Origin: an uncultured Clostridium sp.
GTDB lineage: Bacteria > Bacillota > Clostridia > TANB77 > CAG-508
Direction: 5' to 3'
DNA: 45,918 nucleotides
NCBI GenBank assembly: GCA_948435735.1
Contig: CAOJGX010000007.1
Coordinates: 1-45,918, forward strand
A program made the position numbers and the translations under genes. Of the stretch, positions 26,137 through 33,457 are shown piece after piece (the first letter of the stretch is position 1; each line of letters starts with the position of its first letter). The notes below the pieces were generated by a model. That model made no database searches and was not told the DNA's origin. It was given only the letters and a program-made list of their open reading frames with translations.

Positions 26137-27426
26137 TTATTGATATTTTTCTTGAATTATTTGTTGCAACGTTTTATCGTCTGTTATGGTTGTTTTATTC
26201 AATAGATTGTCCCATTTATGGATTAATTCCATTAATTGTTTATCATCACTTTTGGTTTGACCAAACGATAATCTGCGTAAATAAAAGTCATTTTTTTCAA
26301 TGGCTCGTGCAATTCTACGCCAAGAAATGACTTTTTTTTGCCCTTCTAATTTACATTCAGCTGTATCTGGAATATCATTTAAACCAATTCCATATTTGTT
26401 TTGATGCCAAATCATGAATTTTTTGATTTTTCGGAAATAATGAAACATCAAATCTCGATTATAAATCCCTATGCTTTCCAATAAAAACACCGTATATTCC
26501 TGCCAAGACATAAAGATAGGTTTACAAGATTTGATATTACCAAGTGCTGTTGTTTTACAATAAATATTTCCAAAGTTAACACCATTGACACGATTTAAAA
26601 CTTTCCCCCAAGTATCATATTCTAGTGCTTTGAACTGATTTAAGCCATTTTTTTGGTCATCTCCATAGGGTTGACAAAGTCGCTGTTCATAAATACTTAA
26701 ACCATTTTTATACATTAACTCATAAATATAGTTAAATTTTAAGTCTAATTGGCTGACTGCTCCCCAAATATCTTCTGCTGTCCAGTCATAAATTGGGTAA
26801 AAATTATAAACATCGATGTGTTTTTCGTGAATTTTCAATTTGGTTGTCCAATGATAATTTTGAAATGTGACTTTTTTATCTTGCAAAGCAATCGTGCGAA
26901 ATCGATTCAAACTCTCATCTGTTCGGATTCCCACACCACAAGCAACTTTCCCTTGATATTTTTTTTGATACCAATTGGCAAACTGCAAAATAAATTCCTC
27001 AAATTCTTCTCCTTTTTTAAACCAAGAAAATGGGCAATTTTCCATGTTAATACAAGTTTTAGGCATATTTCTTACCCATAAATGCTTACTTTCTTCCTCC
27101 CAGCAAATCCACTTTGGCTGCAAAATAGATACTGCATTTCGCAAAGCAAGTGGTAAGGCAATATGATAAAAATCACGAATCTGTGATAATTGTTTCAATT
27201 CTTCAATATGTTGAATCGTATAACGATATTGTGCTTCTAAATCAACAAATAGAACATCAAATTTTTTCTTTTTTTGTTTGGCAACTTGGTTGGCCAATTG
27301 CACCATAACAGAACTATCTTTTCCACCACTGACACTAAAATATACATTGTCAAAATTGGTAAAAATAGCCTCTAATCTTTCGATAGCTGCATCCAACACA
27401 TTTTTTTCTAAATATTTTTTTGCCAT
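26137..27426 (-). CDS. PAPS-reductase-like ATP pyrophosphatase (IbrA/DUF3440)
   Basis: 429 residues. N-terminal PP-loop FSVSGGKDSSVMVQLA (about 31-46), which binds ATP. It then shows the IbrA pattern: FVDLEAQYRYT, SILQPKWICWEEE, FSWFKKGEEFEEF, GIRTDESLNRF (about 165-175) and YPIYDWTAEDIWG (about 214-226), with a DUF3440 C-terminal region. Enzymes of this fold adenylate or reduce sulfur compounds, or act on nucleic acids as DndC does. The IbrA substrate is unknown. First gene of the three-gene operon; starts at ATG 27426. Confidence 0.88.
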   Translation of the reverse strand: MAKKYLEKNVLDAAIERLEAIFTNFDNVYFSVSGGKDSSVMVQLANQVAKQKKKKFDVLFVDLEAQYRYTIQHIEELKQLSQIRDFYHIALPLALRNAVSILQPKWICWEEESKHLWVRNMPKTCINMENCPFSWFKKGEEFEEFILQFANWYQKKYQGKVACGVGIRTDESLNRFRTIALQDKKVTFQNYHWTTKLKIHEKHIDVYNFYPIYDWTAEDIWGAVSQLDLKFNYIYELMYKNGLSIYEQRLCQPYGDDQKNGLNQFKALEYDTWGKVLNRVNGVNFGNIYCKTTALGNIKSCKPIFMSWQEYTVFLLESIGIYNRDLMFHYFRKIKKFMIWHQNKYGIGLNDIPDTAECKLEGQKKVISWRRIARAIEKNDFYLRRLSFGQTKSDDKQLMELIHKWDNLLNKTTITDDKTLQQIIQEKYQ

Positions 27427-27573
27427 TGTTTTTCCTCTTTCTTATTGTGATTATATCACTTTTAAAAAGATTGTGCAAAGTTTTGCAAAAAAATACATTC
27501 ATTAAATATAAAACATTTAGTCCCCTGCAGTATTCTTTAATGCCTATAGGCTTTTCTTTTCAAAAATAATAAA

Positions 27574-27602
27574 AGAAGAAATAATATAAGATTATTTCTT
27601 CT
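27574..27602 (-). terminator. Terminator after cotJC
   Basis: A perfect 12-bp stem (AGAAGAAATAAT and complement) with a 5-base loop, and T-rich sequence after it on the minus strand. It lies about 110 bases past the cotJC stop. The rest of the 285-bp gap to ibrA shows no gene. Confidence 0.7.
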
Positions 27603-27711
27603 CAAATTTTTAACTCTACTATGATACCACATTTTCTTAATTATGTCAAGTTGACTTTTGTATGAAAATATGGTATAATAAAAGGTTAAGCTAAAATTAT
27701 TAAATTGCTCT

Positions 27712-28194
27712 TTAGTCTTTACAACTTCCCCAATTCATACCGGGTGTACTTCTTACAATATTATTTTTAATAATCATATCATTCGTTTTATCCATGGCTT
27801 TATCGACACCATTCATATAAAATCTTTTTTGTGCTAATTTTTCTTGTACGCCATTTAAAGCTTCACCAAATCTTTGGAAGTGAACTACTTCTCTTTCACG
27901 CAAATATCTTAAAACATTGACAACATCTGGGTCATCTTTGCATAAGTCGATTAGTTTTTCATAGGTAGCACGTGCTTTTTGTTCTGCTGCTAAGTCTTCT
28001 GTTAAATCAGCAACTGGGTCACCTTTTACGGCAAGTACAGCTGCTGAAAATGGGAAACCAGCTGCAGCTTGTGGGTATACACCTAAGCCATGATCTGTAT
28101 AGTATGCTGATAAACCACCTTTTTCAATCTCTTCGATAGATGCTCCTTCCGTTAGTTGGTGAACTAGTGTTCCAACCATTTCTAGATGGGCTAA
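27712..28194 (-). CDS. cotJC: CotJC, C-terminal part (separated by element)
   Basis: The remaining 160 codons of spore-coat manganese catalase CotJC. The frame is open from the insertion joint: LAHLEMVGTLVHQL, then GLSAYYTDHGLGVYP, AAEQKARATYEKLI and REREVVHFQRFGEAL, to TAA/TAG at 27712. The His of LAH and the Glu/His of REREVVH are metal ligands in this family. Its partner N-terminal part is at 31893-32088. As it stands it has no own promoter or RBS; an ATG at 28179 is available but would drop the first ligand. Joining at the 14-bp core gives 226 codons in frame. Confidence 0.92.
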   Translation of the reverse strand, partial: LAHLEMVGTLVHQLTEGASIEEIEKGGLSAYYTDHGLGVYPQAAAGFPFSAAVLAVKGDPVADLTEDLAAEQKARATYEKLIDLCKDDPDVVNVLRYLREREVVHFQRFGEALNGVQEKLAQKRFYMNGVDKAMDKTNDMIIKNNIVRSTPGMNWGSCKD

Positions 28195-28207
28195 TTCTTC
28201 TGTTCCA
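28194..28207. repeat. Left attachment core
   Basis: ATTCTTCTGTTCCA on the plus strand. The left side continues into cotJC (LAHLEM); the right side is element DNA (TGATGATG). A 16-base palindrome (AGTTCAC and complement, 28259-28274) lies 52 bases inside and may be a recombinase or regulator site. Confidence 0.85.
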
Positions 28208-28295
28208 TGATGATGTCACTTGAAAAAATTTAGTGCTGTTGGCTGTAAAATTCAAATCAGTTCACTGGTGAACTAAAGTACACTAAATGAACTTT

Positions 28296-28610
28296 TCATA
28301 TTTCCCATTTTTCATCTTTTTGATATATATTGCATATATAATTCATTGTTATAATAAAGTTTTCTCTTAATTCTGTTTGACTTCCTTTCTTTATTTCTTC
28401 AATATATTGTTGAAAGTATTGTTCTAATCTTTCTTCTAAAACACTAATATCTACACTAATATTTTTACCTTCTATTTCAGTAATAAGATCATTTGAATCA
28501 CATGTTAATCTACTGCTTCTTTTAGTATTCCCAAAATGCATAACACCACATCTAATATCTTTATAAAAACTCAATGCCATTTTTTGATTAAAATCTCTTA
28601 ATTGCATCAA
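28296..28610 (-). CDS. HEPN-like protein, probably truncated
   Basis: 104 residues beginning at a TTG/ATG near 28610. The stretch YKDIRCGVMHFGN contains R-x4-H, the pattern of HEPN RNases, followed by an acidic helical tail. Similar proteins with a longer N-terminal region occur as accessory ORFs. Here the upstream part is missing or frame-broken, so the product is likely non-functional. It is the element gene closest to the left end. Confidence 0.45.
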   Translation of the reverse strand: MMQLRDFNQKMALSFYKDIRCGVMHFGNTKRSSRLTCDSNDLITEIEGKNISVDISVLEERLEQYFQQYIEEIKKGSQTELRENFIITMNYICNIYQKDEKWEI

Positions 28611-28820
28611 AATATCTTCCTTGCAATCTATTAATAAATATCTTTACTGCTTTTTCCCATTCTAGTTCTGAACTTTGCATTGTTAGTGTAATTCCTAAAT
28701 AATCTGCATATTTTTCCAGTTTGTAAGTCCCCTATGTTCCTTATTTACATCTACTGTATTATAAATAAGTTCTGCTGCTGTATGTCCAGAAATAGCATAG
28801 TGCAATTTGTTTTGAACATC
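28611..28820 (-). pseudogene. Decayed RhuM-like gene
   Basis: One frame (28820 to a TAG at 28695) reads VQNKLHYAISGHTAAELIY and then RGLTNWKN, the conserved core of RhuM-family proteins. After a frame change the neighbouring frame reads LEKYADYLGITLTMQS and ELEWEKAVKIFINRL. Both ends are missing. RhuM-like proteins are found on islands and elements, function unknown. Confidence 0.6.
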
Positions 28821-28927
28821 TTAAAAAATGTATAGACATTTTGTTAAACATGTTTTCCTGACCTCATTTTTAATGAGGTGTTTTAGATTTTATAAAGCAC
28901 ATTATACTAAAAAAGAGGATTAACACA

Positions 28928-28962
28928 AAAATGAACCTAGTCAATATAACTAAGTCCATTTT
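28928..28962 (-). terminator. Terminator of the 28987 gene
   Basis: A 14-bp stem with two G-T pairs (arms AAAATGGACTTAGT and ACTAGGTTCATTTT on the minus strand), a 7-base loop and a T-run. It is 24 bases after the stop of the gene at 28987. A second hairpin with a 7-bp stem lies at 28861-28879. Confidence 0.75.
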
Positions 28963-28986
28963 GTTTGAAGCATAAAGAAATTCAAG

Positions 28987-29406
28987 CTATACAATATGGT
29001 AACAGACTTTTTTTGTATAAAACCGTTCTTCATCTTCATCTGGTAAATAATTAGCTATAAAGAGGTTAATTGTTGTATCATCTTCTATTTCATAATAAAT
29101 AATTGTTTTAGGTGGTAATAATGAGATATTAAAAATATTACCTTTGGCATCTGTAATTTGTATCTTCGAAATGCTTGTACCCGAAATAGTAACAGGATAA
29201 ACAATGTTAAAAACAACCTCTCCAGTTTCAAAATGTTTTTTTACTGTTGCATGACTCACATAATTTGTAATATATTCAAATTTATTTAAGTCATTCTGTG
29301 TAGCAAAAGAAAAGATTGGTTTATACAAATATTCTTTTACTTTTTTGCTTTCAAATTTTACATTTTTGTAAAATTTTCTCCGTTTAATAACTCTTGATAA
29401 CTTCAT
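28987..29406 (-). CDS. Hypothetical element protein containing an in-frame CGG
   Basis: 139 residues, not recognised. A basic N terminus (MKLSRVIKRRKFYKN), then mixed beta structure with VVFNIVYPVTISG, NIFNISLLPP and TINLFIANYLPDEDEE. SD AAGGAGG precedes the ATG. Codon 9 is CGG (29382-29380) and the frame continues open after it. A +1 shift there would stop within a few codons. It is the only CGG in the window that is read straight through, and it lies in the mobile element, consistent with DNA from a host with the standard CGG=Arg. It has its own terminator. Confidence 0.6.
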   Translation of the reverse strand: MKLSRVIKRRKFYKNVKFESKKVKEYLYKPIFSFATQNDLNKFEYITNYVSHATVKKHFETGEVVFNIVYPVTISGTSISKIQITDAKGNIFNISLLPPKTIIYYEIEDDTTINLFIANYLPDEDEERFYTKKVCYHIV

Positions 29407-29533
29407 ATGCTTTCCTCCTTACAATTGTTGTTGAGTTAGTCTTTACAATTTAATATTTACTATATATTAACATAAATTACTTGATTTATCAATAATTTGA
29501 TAAAATTTTAGAAAAAAGGGAAATAAAACGGAA

Positions 29534-29562
29534 TTGAATTTATAAATTCCCCATCATATAAT
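29534..29562 (+). promoter_or_regulatory. Sigma-A-like promoter of the recombinase module
   Basis: TTGAAT (29534-29539) and TATAAT (29557-29562) are 17 bases apart on the plus strand, upstream of the small ORF and recombinase. This looks like a vegetative promoter, not a mother-cell one. Confidence 0.7.
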
Positions 29563-29590
29563 GTTAGCATAGAAAAATATAAATTCGCTC

Positions 29591-29617
29591 AAGACAAGCC
29601 CGTCTTGGGTATTTTTT
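29591..29617 (+). terminator. Hairpin with T-run before the recombinase module
   Basis: CAAGAC and GTCTTG arms with a 6-base loop, then GGTATTTTTTT. It lies between the promoter and the small ORF, so it may be an attenuator that limits recombinase expression rather than a gene end. Confidence 0.65.
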
Positions 29618-29653
29618 TATGCTTTTCTCATAAATTTTAAAGAGGCGATTTAT

Positions 29654-29797
29654 ATGTTGATAGAAGAATATACTATTGGAAATACAAAAATAAAATTCTA
29701 TGATGATTACATTGTAGAAAATACAGCTACCCAAAAAGAATACATAGATAATGTTATTATTAATTTAATAAAAAAAATAAATCCTTCTTTGTTGTAA
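29654..29797 (+). CDS. 47-residue ORF upstream of the recombinase
   Basis: Reads MLIEEYTIGNTKIKFYDDY, then NTATQKEYIDNVIINLIKK, and ends NPSLL. Acidic and helical towards the C terminus. A weak AGAGG lies about 9 bases before the ATG. It is 64 bases before the recombinase on the same transcript. Its position would suit a small accessory or directionality protein, but I see no domain that proves this. Confidence 0.5.
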   Translation: MLIEEYTIGNTKIKFYDDYIVENTATQKEYIDNVIINLIKKINPSLL

Positions 29798-29861
29798 TTT
29801 GTTGCAATTACAGATATAATTAATTACAAGTTAAAGACAAATTACAAGGAAAGGAGGAAAT

Positions 29862-31424
29862 GTGCAAAATGGCACATATGCAATATATTTAAGAAAATCA
29901 AGAGAAGATATAGAATCTGAAAAATATGGCGAAGGCGAAACTTTGGCAAGGCACGAAAAGATTTTAACTACTTTAGCAGAAAAGCGAAATTTACATATTT
30001 CCAAAATCTATCGAGAAGTCGTAAGTGGTGAAACAATTAGTGAAAGAAAGGAAATGCAAAAGCTTCTTAAAGATGTTGAAAATGAAAAATGGGCTGGTGT
30101 TTTAGTTGTTGAAGTAGAAAGACTTGCTCGTGGTGATACTGCTGATCAAGGCAGAGTTTCTAAAGTTTTTAAATATTCTCATACAAAAATTATTACACCT
30201 GTTAAAACTTATGACCCAGATAATGAATTTGATGAAGAATATTTTGAATTTGGATTATTTATGTCTAGGAGAGAATATAAGACAATCAATAGGCGTCTGC
30301 AGAGAGGTCGTGAAATTTCTGTTTCAGAAGGGAAATTTGTAGGAAATATTGCTCCTTTTGGTTATGATAGAGTAAAACTAAAAAATTCAAAAGGTTATAC
30401 CTTATCTATCAATCAGGATGAAGCACCTATTGTAAAAGAAATCTTTCGATTATATACATTTGAAAGTAACACCATAAATTCAGTTGTAAAACAGTTAAGT
30501 AATATGAATTTGAAACCTAGAATTTCTAATGAATGGACAATTTCTTCTGTAAAAGATATTCTTTCTAATCCTACCTATATTGGTAAAATTGTGTGGAATA
30601 GAAGGAAACAGAAAAAGAAAACGAAAAATGGACATCTTATTATTAGTAGACCTCGTAATCAAGAATATTTAATTTATGATGGATTACATGAACCCATTGT
30701 CGATAATAAAACTTGGGAATTAGTTCAAGAAAAAAGAAAACAAAATGCTCCTAAAGTGAAACGCGACAGTATTATTAAAAATCCATTAGTGGAATTAGTA
30801 TTTTGTGAAAAATGTGGTAAGCCAATGCAAAGGAGACCGTATACAAAATCTAATAAACCTGCAACACTTATATGTTCTAACTCAAAATGTAATAATATAA
30901 GTTCTAAACTGTATATAGTAGAAAACAAAATAATTGAAGCTTTAAAAATTTGGCTTGAAAATTATAAGGTGGATTATGAAGTTAAAGATAATTCAAATAC
31001 TGAAAATAATAAGTTAATTGAAAAGTCTATTGTTTCGGCAAAAAAAGAATTGGAAAGAGAAAATACTAAACTAGATAAAATATATGATTTTTTAGAAAAT
31101 GGTATTTATAGTAAAGATGAATTTATAAATCGTTCAAAAACTATAAAAGAAAACATAGTAAATTTAGAAAGTAAACTAAGTGAATACAATGAACTCTTGA
31201 ATAAAAATACTGAAATCCAAAATGAAAAAGAAACTATGATACCTAAATTAGAGAATGTAATAGATTTATATGATAAGTTAAAAACTGCTGAAGATAAAAA
31301 CATTTTACTAAAAAGCATTATAGCTAGAGTTACCTATTTAAAAACAGAAAAGGCTATAAAGAAGAACTCTGACCCAACAAATTTTGAGTTACATATATAT
31401 CCTAAGATACCTAGAACTAAATAA
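29862..31424 (+). CDS. Large serine recombinase
   Basis: 520 residues. The resolvase domain has YLRKSREDIES with the catalytic Ser (about residue 14), EVERLARGD (about 86-94) and RRLQRGRE. A recombinase domain begins near GNIAPFGYDR (about 162), a zinc ribbon CEKCGKP with CSNSKC lies at about 314-345, and a long coiled coil (SAKKELERENTKLDKIYDFLE) follows. The start is GTG at 29862 with SD AAAGGAGG. This class integrates or excises DNA between short att sites without host factors and often needs a second protein for excision. It carries no CGG codon. It is the obvious enzyme for excising this element from cotJC. Confidence 0.93.
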   Translation: MQNGTYAIYLRKSREDIESEKYGEGETLARHEKILTTLAEKRNLHISKIYREVVSGETISERKEMQKLLKDVENEKWAGVLVVEVERLARGDTADQGRVSKVFKYSHTKIITPVKTYDPDNEFDEEYFEFGLFMSRREYKTINRRLQRGREISVSEGKFVGNIAPFGYDRVKLKNSKGYTLSINQDEAPIVKEIFRLYTFESNTINSVVKQLSNMNLKPRISNEWTISSVKDILSNPTYIGKIVWNRRKQKKKTKNGHLIISRPRNQEYLIYDGLHEPIVDNKTWELVQEKRKQNAPKVKRDSIIKNPLVELVFCEKCGKPMQRRPYTKSNKPATLICSNSKCNNISSKLYIVENKIIEALKIWLENYKVDYEVKDNSNTENNKLIEKSIVSAKKELERENTKLDKIYDFLENGIYSKDEFINRSKTIKENIVNLESKLSEYNELLNKNTEIQNEKETMIPKLENVIDLYDKLKTAEDKNILLKSIIARVTYLKTEKAIKKNSDPTNFELHIYPKIPRTK

Positions 31425-31436
31425 ATTACATAAAAA

Positions 31437-31456
31437 AAGGGGATATATTATCCCCA
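31437..31456 (-). terminator. Terminator of the 31448 gene
   Basis: GGGGATA and its complement form a 7-bp stem followed by TTTTTTT on the minus strand. The stop codon of the gene at 31448 falls inside the hairpin. On the plus strand it directly follows the recombinase stop. Confidence 0.75.
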
Positions 31457-31720
31457 AATTGCTTTTGCAACCTTGTTGCAACTCTCAAGAGCCTCCTCCT
31501 CGTGATTATCATCAAGCATATCCAATAAATTTTCATCATACAGATAATAATCATAATAGGAAAAATGTGCTTTTTCTGTAAGATTACCTCTAGCTAAGAT
31601 TGCTGAACCACTTCCAACGACTGTATTGTTAGGGAATCTACCATAAAGTAATTCCAATTTAAAATAAATATTTTTGTCATCTGAGAAGGTTGGATATGGT
31701 ACAAAAAGGATATTCTGCAT
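31448..31720 (-). CDS. Small acidic hypothetical protein in the element
   Basis: 90 residues, not recognised. MQNILFVPYPTFSDD, then YFKLELLYGRFPNNTVVGSG, and an acidic tail with DDNHEEEALESCNK. No signal peptide. It is convergent with the recombinase gene and lies in the part of the element nearest the cotJC N-terminal half. It could be a regulator or partner of the recombinase, but nothing in the sequence shows it. Confidence 0.55.
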   Translation of the reverse strand: MQNILFVPYPTFSDDKNIYFKLELLYGRFPNNTVVGSGSAILARGNLTEKAHFSYYDYYLYDENLLDMLDDNHEEEALESCNKVAKAIWG

Positions 31721-31836
31721 AAAGTCACACTTTCTACTTGCTATTTAGCAAGATTTGAAATAAAAATTTTCAGTTTCTACCAAATTATACTATATTTTAC
31801 ATAAAATTGCAAATTTATTAAATCTAATATTTTACA

Positions 31837-31877
31837 GTCAATAGCTAATATTGTAAATTTTGTCTTTAGCTATTGAC
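31837..31877. repeat. 12-bp inverted repeat next to the right att core
   Basis: GTCAATAGCTAA at 31837-31848 and its exact complement at 31866-31877, separated by 17 bases, ending 15 bases before the att core. It is inside the element. It may be a recombinase or regulator binding site, or an RNA hairpin. Confidence 0.7.
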
Positions 31878-31881
31878 AACA

Positions 31882-32088
31882 TCATGGTACACATTCTTCT
31901 GTTCCAATATCATTCAAAATTGCCTTCGCATTTTTATCTGGCATACCAAATCTTTGCGACAAATATCTAAGAGATGCTGCCAATTCTCCATCTGGTCCAC
32001 CATATTGGCTAATAATTACCTTTGCCATCTCTGGATTCCTATTTTTTATATTAATTGGATATTGCAAATTTCTACTATAATTCCACAT
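31882..32088 (-). CDS. cotJC: CotJC, N-terminal part (interrupted)
   Basis: First 65 codons of the spore-coat manganese catalase: NLQYPINIKNRNPEMAKV, then QYGGPDGELAASLRYLSQRF with one Glu ligand, to DIGTEE at the att core. Three foreign codons and TGA follow. The break falls between GTEE (ligand Glu) and LAH (ligand His), so the unexcised gene cannot give an active enzyme. The start overlaps the cotJB stop by one base. Confidence 0.93.
   Translation of the reverse strand: MWNYSRNLQYPINIKNRNPEMAKVIISQYGGPDGELAASLRYLSQRFGMPDKNAKAILNDIGTEECVP
31893..31906. repeat. Right attachment core
   Basis: The second copy of ATTCTTCTGTTCCA. Its right side runs into the cotJC 5' part; its left side is element DNA, where the cotJC frame ends after Cys-Val-Pro at TGA 31884-31882. 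Confidence 0.85.
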
Positions 32089-32354
32089 TATCTATTAAAC
32101 CCCCTTTGCCATGGCCATAAATCTTGAGCCCATTCCCAGCTTTCCATAACTGTTTCTATGGTAAGTGGCCCATACATTTTTTCAAATTTCTTTGTCACTA
32201 CATCCAATTTTTCAACATATTCATTGTGCAAAGCAAGTGCTTTCCTATCGTTTGGATGCGTATCTAGATATAACGTCAAATCATTAATATAAAACTTATA
32301 TTCCATGATCTTTTTTAGTAAACTATCTCTACTTTCTTGGTTGCTCATTTCCAT
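32088..32354 (-). CDS. cotJB: Spore coat protein CotJB
   Basis: 88 residues. LLKKIMEYKFYINDLTLYLD, then DTHPNDRKALALHNEY and MYGPLTIETVMESWEWAQDLWPW, the CotJB signature. In Bacillus the CotJ proteins form a complex in the inner coat and depend on each other for assembly. It overlaps cotJA and cotJC by one base at each end, so translation is tightly coupled. Confidence 0.93.
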   Translation of the reverse strand: MEMSNQESRDSLLKKIMEYKFYINDLTLYLDTHPNDRKALALHNEYVEKLDVVTKKFEKMYGPLTIETVMESWEWAQDLWPWQRGFNR

Positions 32355-32566
32355 TACTCTTTATGCCCTCCTCTTCCATAGTTTTTCAAAAATTCGATTT
32401 CTCGCATAGAATCTCCTGGAGAATAAGAAGTAGCTAACTCTGGGAAAACCGTTCCCCTTTTCAAAGCTTCCTCAGGAGAAAAGGTTTTTCTTAACACTTG
32501 GTCCATTACATAAGCATGACCAAACATTGCATTTTTTGGAAAATTTCCTTGATTATTTTCTATCAT
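32354..32566 (-). CDS. cotJA: Spore coat protein CotJA
   Basis: 70 residues. GHAYVMDQVLRKTFSPEEAL, then GTVFPELATSYSPGDS, the conserved CotJA core. First gene of cotJABC with SD GGAGGG 8 bases before the ATG. Expected to be made in the mother cell during sporulation. Confidence 0.92.
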   Translation of the reverse strand: MIENNQGNFPKNAMFGHAYVMDQVLRKTFSPEEALKRGTVFPELATSYSPGDSMREIEFLKNYGRGGHKE

Positions 32567-32583
32567 GTTTATCCCTCCTATTA

Positions 32584-32592
32584 TATATTATG
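32584..32592 (-). promoter_or_regulatory. Possible sigma-E/sigma-K -10 box for cotJ
   Basis: CATAATATA on the minus strand fits the mother-cell -10 pattern CATAnnnTA, 18 bases before the cotJA start. The -35 box is short in these promoters and cannot be proven by eye. Confidence 0.4.
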
Positions 32593-32635
32593 TAAATTAA
32601 TTTTTGTCGTTACTACTTTTCCCCCTTCTTAAGCG

Positions 32636-32669
32636 AAAAAAGAAGTCATGTCTATCAACAATAACTTCT
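32636..32669 (-). terminator. Terminator after lexA
   Basis: AGAAGT and ACTTCT arms with additional inner pairs (TGT and ACA), followed by a T-run on the minus strand. It ends the lexA transcript before the cotJ promoter. Confidence 0.65.
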
Positions 32670-32677
32670 ATATCCAT

Positions 32678-33337
32678 CTACATTTTTCTAAATACGCCAG
32701 TAACTTTCCCCAAAATCTCACAACTTGGCACAATAATTGGTTCCATCGTAGAATTTTCAGGTTGTAATCTGATGTGGTCTTTTTCTTTGTAAAAAGTCTT
32801 AACCGTTGCCTCATCGTCTATTAAGGCAACAACAATCTCTCCATTAATTGCAGTATTTTGCTTTCTTACTAAAATATAGTCTCCGCTCAAAATTCCTGCT
32901 TCAATCATGCTTTCGCCTCTTACTACTAACATGAAACTTTCACTATTTCCCACAAAATCTAGTGGAATTGGAAAAGTATCTGTTACATTTTCAACGGCTA
33001 AAATAGGCTCTCCTGCTGTAATTTTTCCTATAATTGGTACCTCTACCATTTCTCTGTTTGAATAAAATTCTTTCTCAAACGTTTCTTGATTTTCCTCTTC
33101 TAAGGCTCCACCTTTTAGCAATTTTAAGGTTCTACCTTTTTGACTTTCTTTTTTGATGTATCCTTTTTTCTCTAGTGCCGCTAAATATCCATGCACAGTT
33201 GCAGTCGACTTTAAACCAACTGCCTTTCCAATTTCTCGAACAGATGGCGGATACCCATTTGTTTTAATATTTTTCTCAATAAATTTTAGGATTGCTTTTT
33301 CTCTTTTATTGATACTATTCGGATCTTTTTTCTTCAT
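32678..33337 (-). CDS. lexA: SOS repressor LexA
   Basis: About 219 residues. The N-terminal winged helix-turn-helix has NGYPPSVREIGKAVGLKS (about 32-49). The self-cleavage site is Ala-Gly in GKITAGEPIL (about 105). The catalytic Ser is in VRGESMIEAGI (about 142) and the Lys in DEATVKTFYK (about 180). It represses DNA-damage genes until RecA triggers cleavage. The ATG at 33337 has SD AGGAG 8 bases away; GTG and ATG codons just upstream are possible alternatives. Single-gene transcript with its own promoter. Confidence 0.95.
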   Translation of the reverse strand: MKKKDPNSINKREKAILKFIEKNIKTNGYPPSVREIGKAVGLKSTATVHGYLAALEKKGYIKKESQKGRTLKLLKGGALEEENQETFEKEFYSNREMVEVPIIGKITAGEPILAVENVTDTFPIPLDFVGNSESFMLVVRGESMIEAGILSGDYILVRKQNTAINGEIVVALIDDEATVKTFYKEKDHIRLQPENSTMEPIIVPSCEILGKVTGVFRKM

Positions 33338-33388
33338 CTTCATCACTCCTTTTTCTTATTTTTATGGGAAACTTTTATTCGTAAAATA

Positions 33389-33417
33389 ATTTTATCACAA
33401 AACATTTGATTTGTCAA
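33389..33417 (-). promoter_or_regulatory. lexA: lexA promoter with possible operator
   Basis: TTGACA (33412-33417) and TAAAAT (33389-33394) are 17 bases apart on the minus strand. AAAC-4-GTTT at 33416-33427 overlaps the -35 box and is a weak relative of the GAAC-4-GTTC LexA box. Autorepression is expected, but the operator is uncertain. Confidence 0.6.
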
Positions 33418-33457
33418 ACAAAAGTTTACTTTTTGATAAAACTTATTTCTCATTTTC

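Larger units (their letters stand above)
28194..31906. mobile_element. 3.7 kb serine-recombinase element inside cotJC
   Basis: Bounded by 14-bp direct repeats (28194-28207 and 31893-31906) that both match the cotJC sequence coding GTEE. Removing one repeat and the DNA between them (3,699 bp) rejoins cotJC exactly in frame. Inside are a large serine recombinase with a small upstream ORF on the plus strand, a hypothetical gene at each of 28987 and 31448, a HEPN-like fragment and a decayed RhuM-like gene. There are no conjugation or phage structural genes. The layout resembles small skin-type intervening elements, or a cut-down integrative element. Confidence 0.88.
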
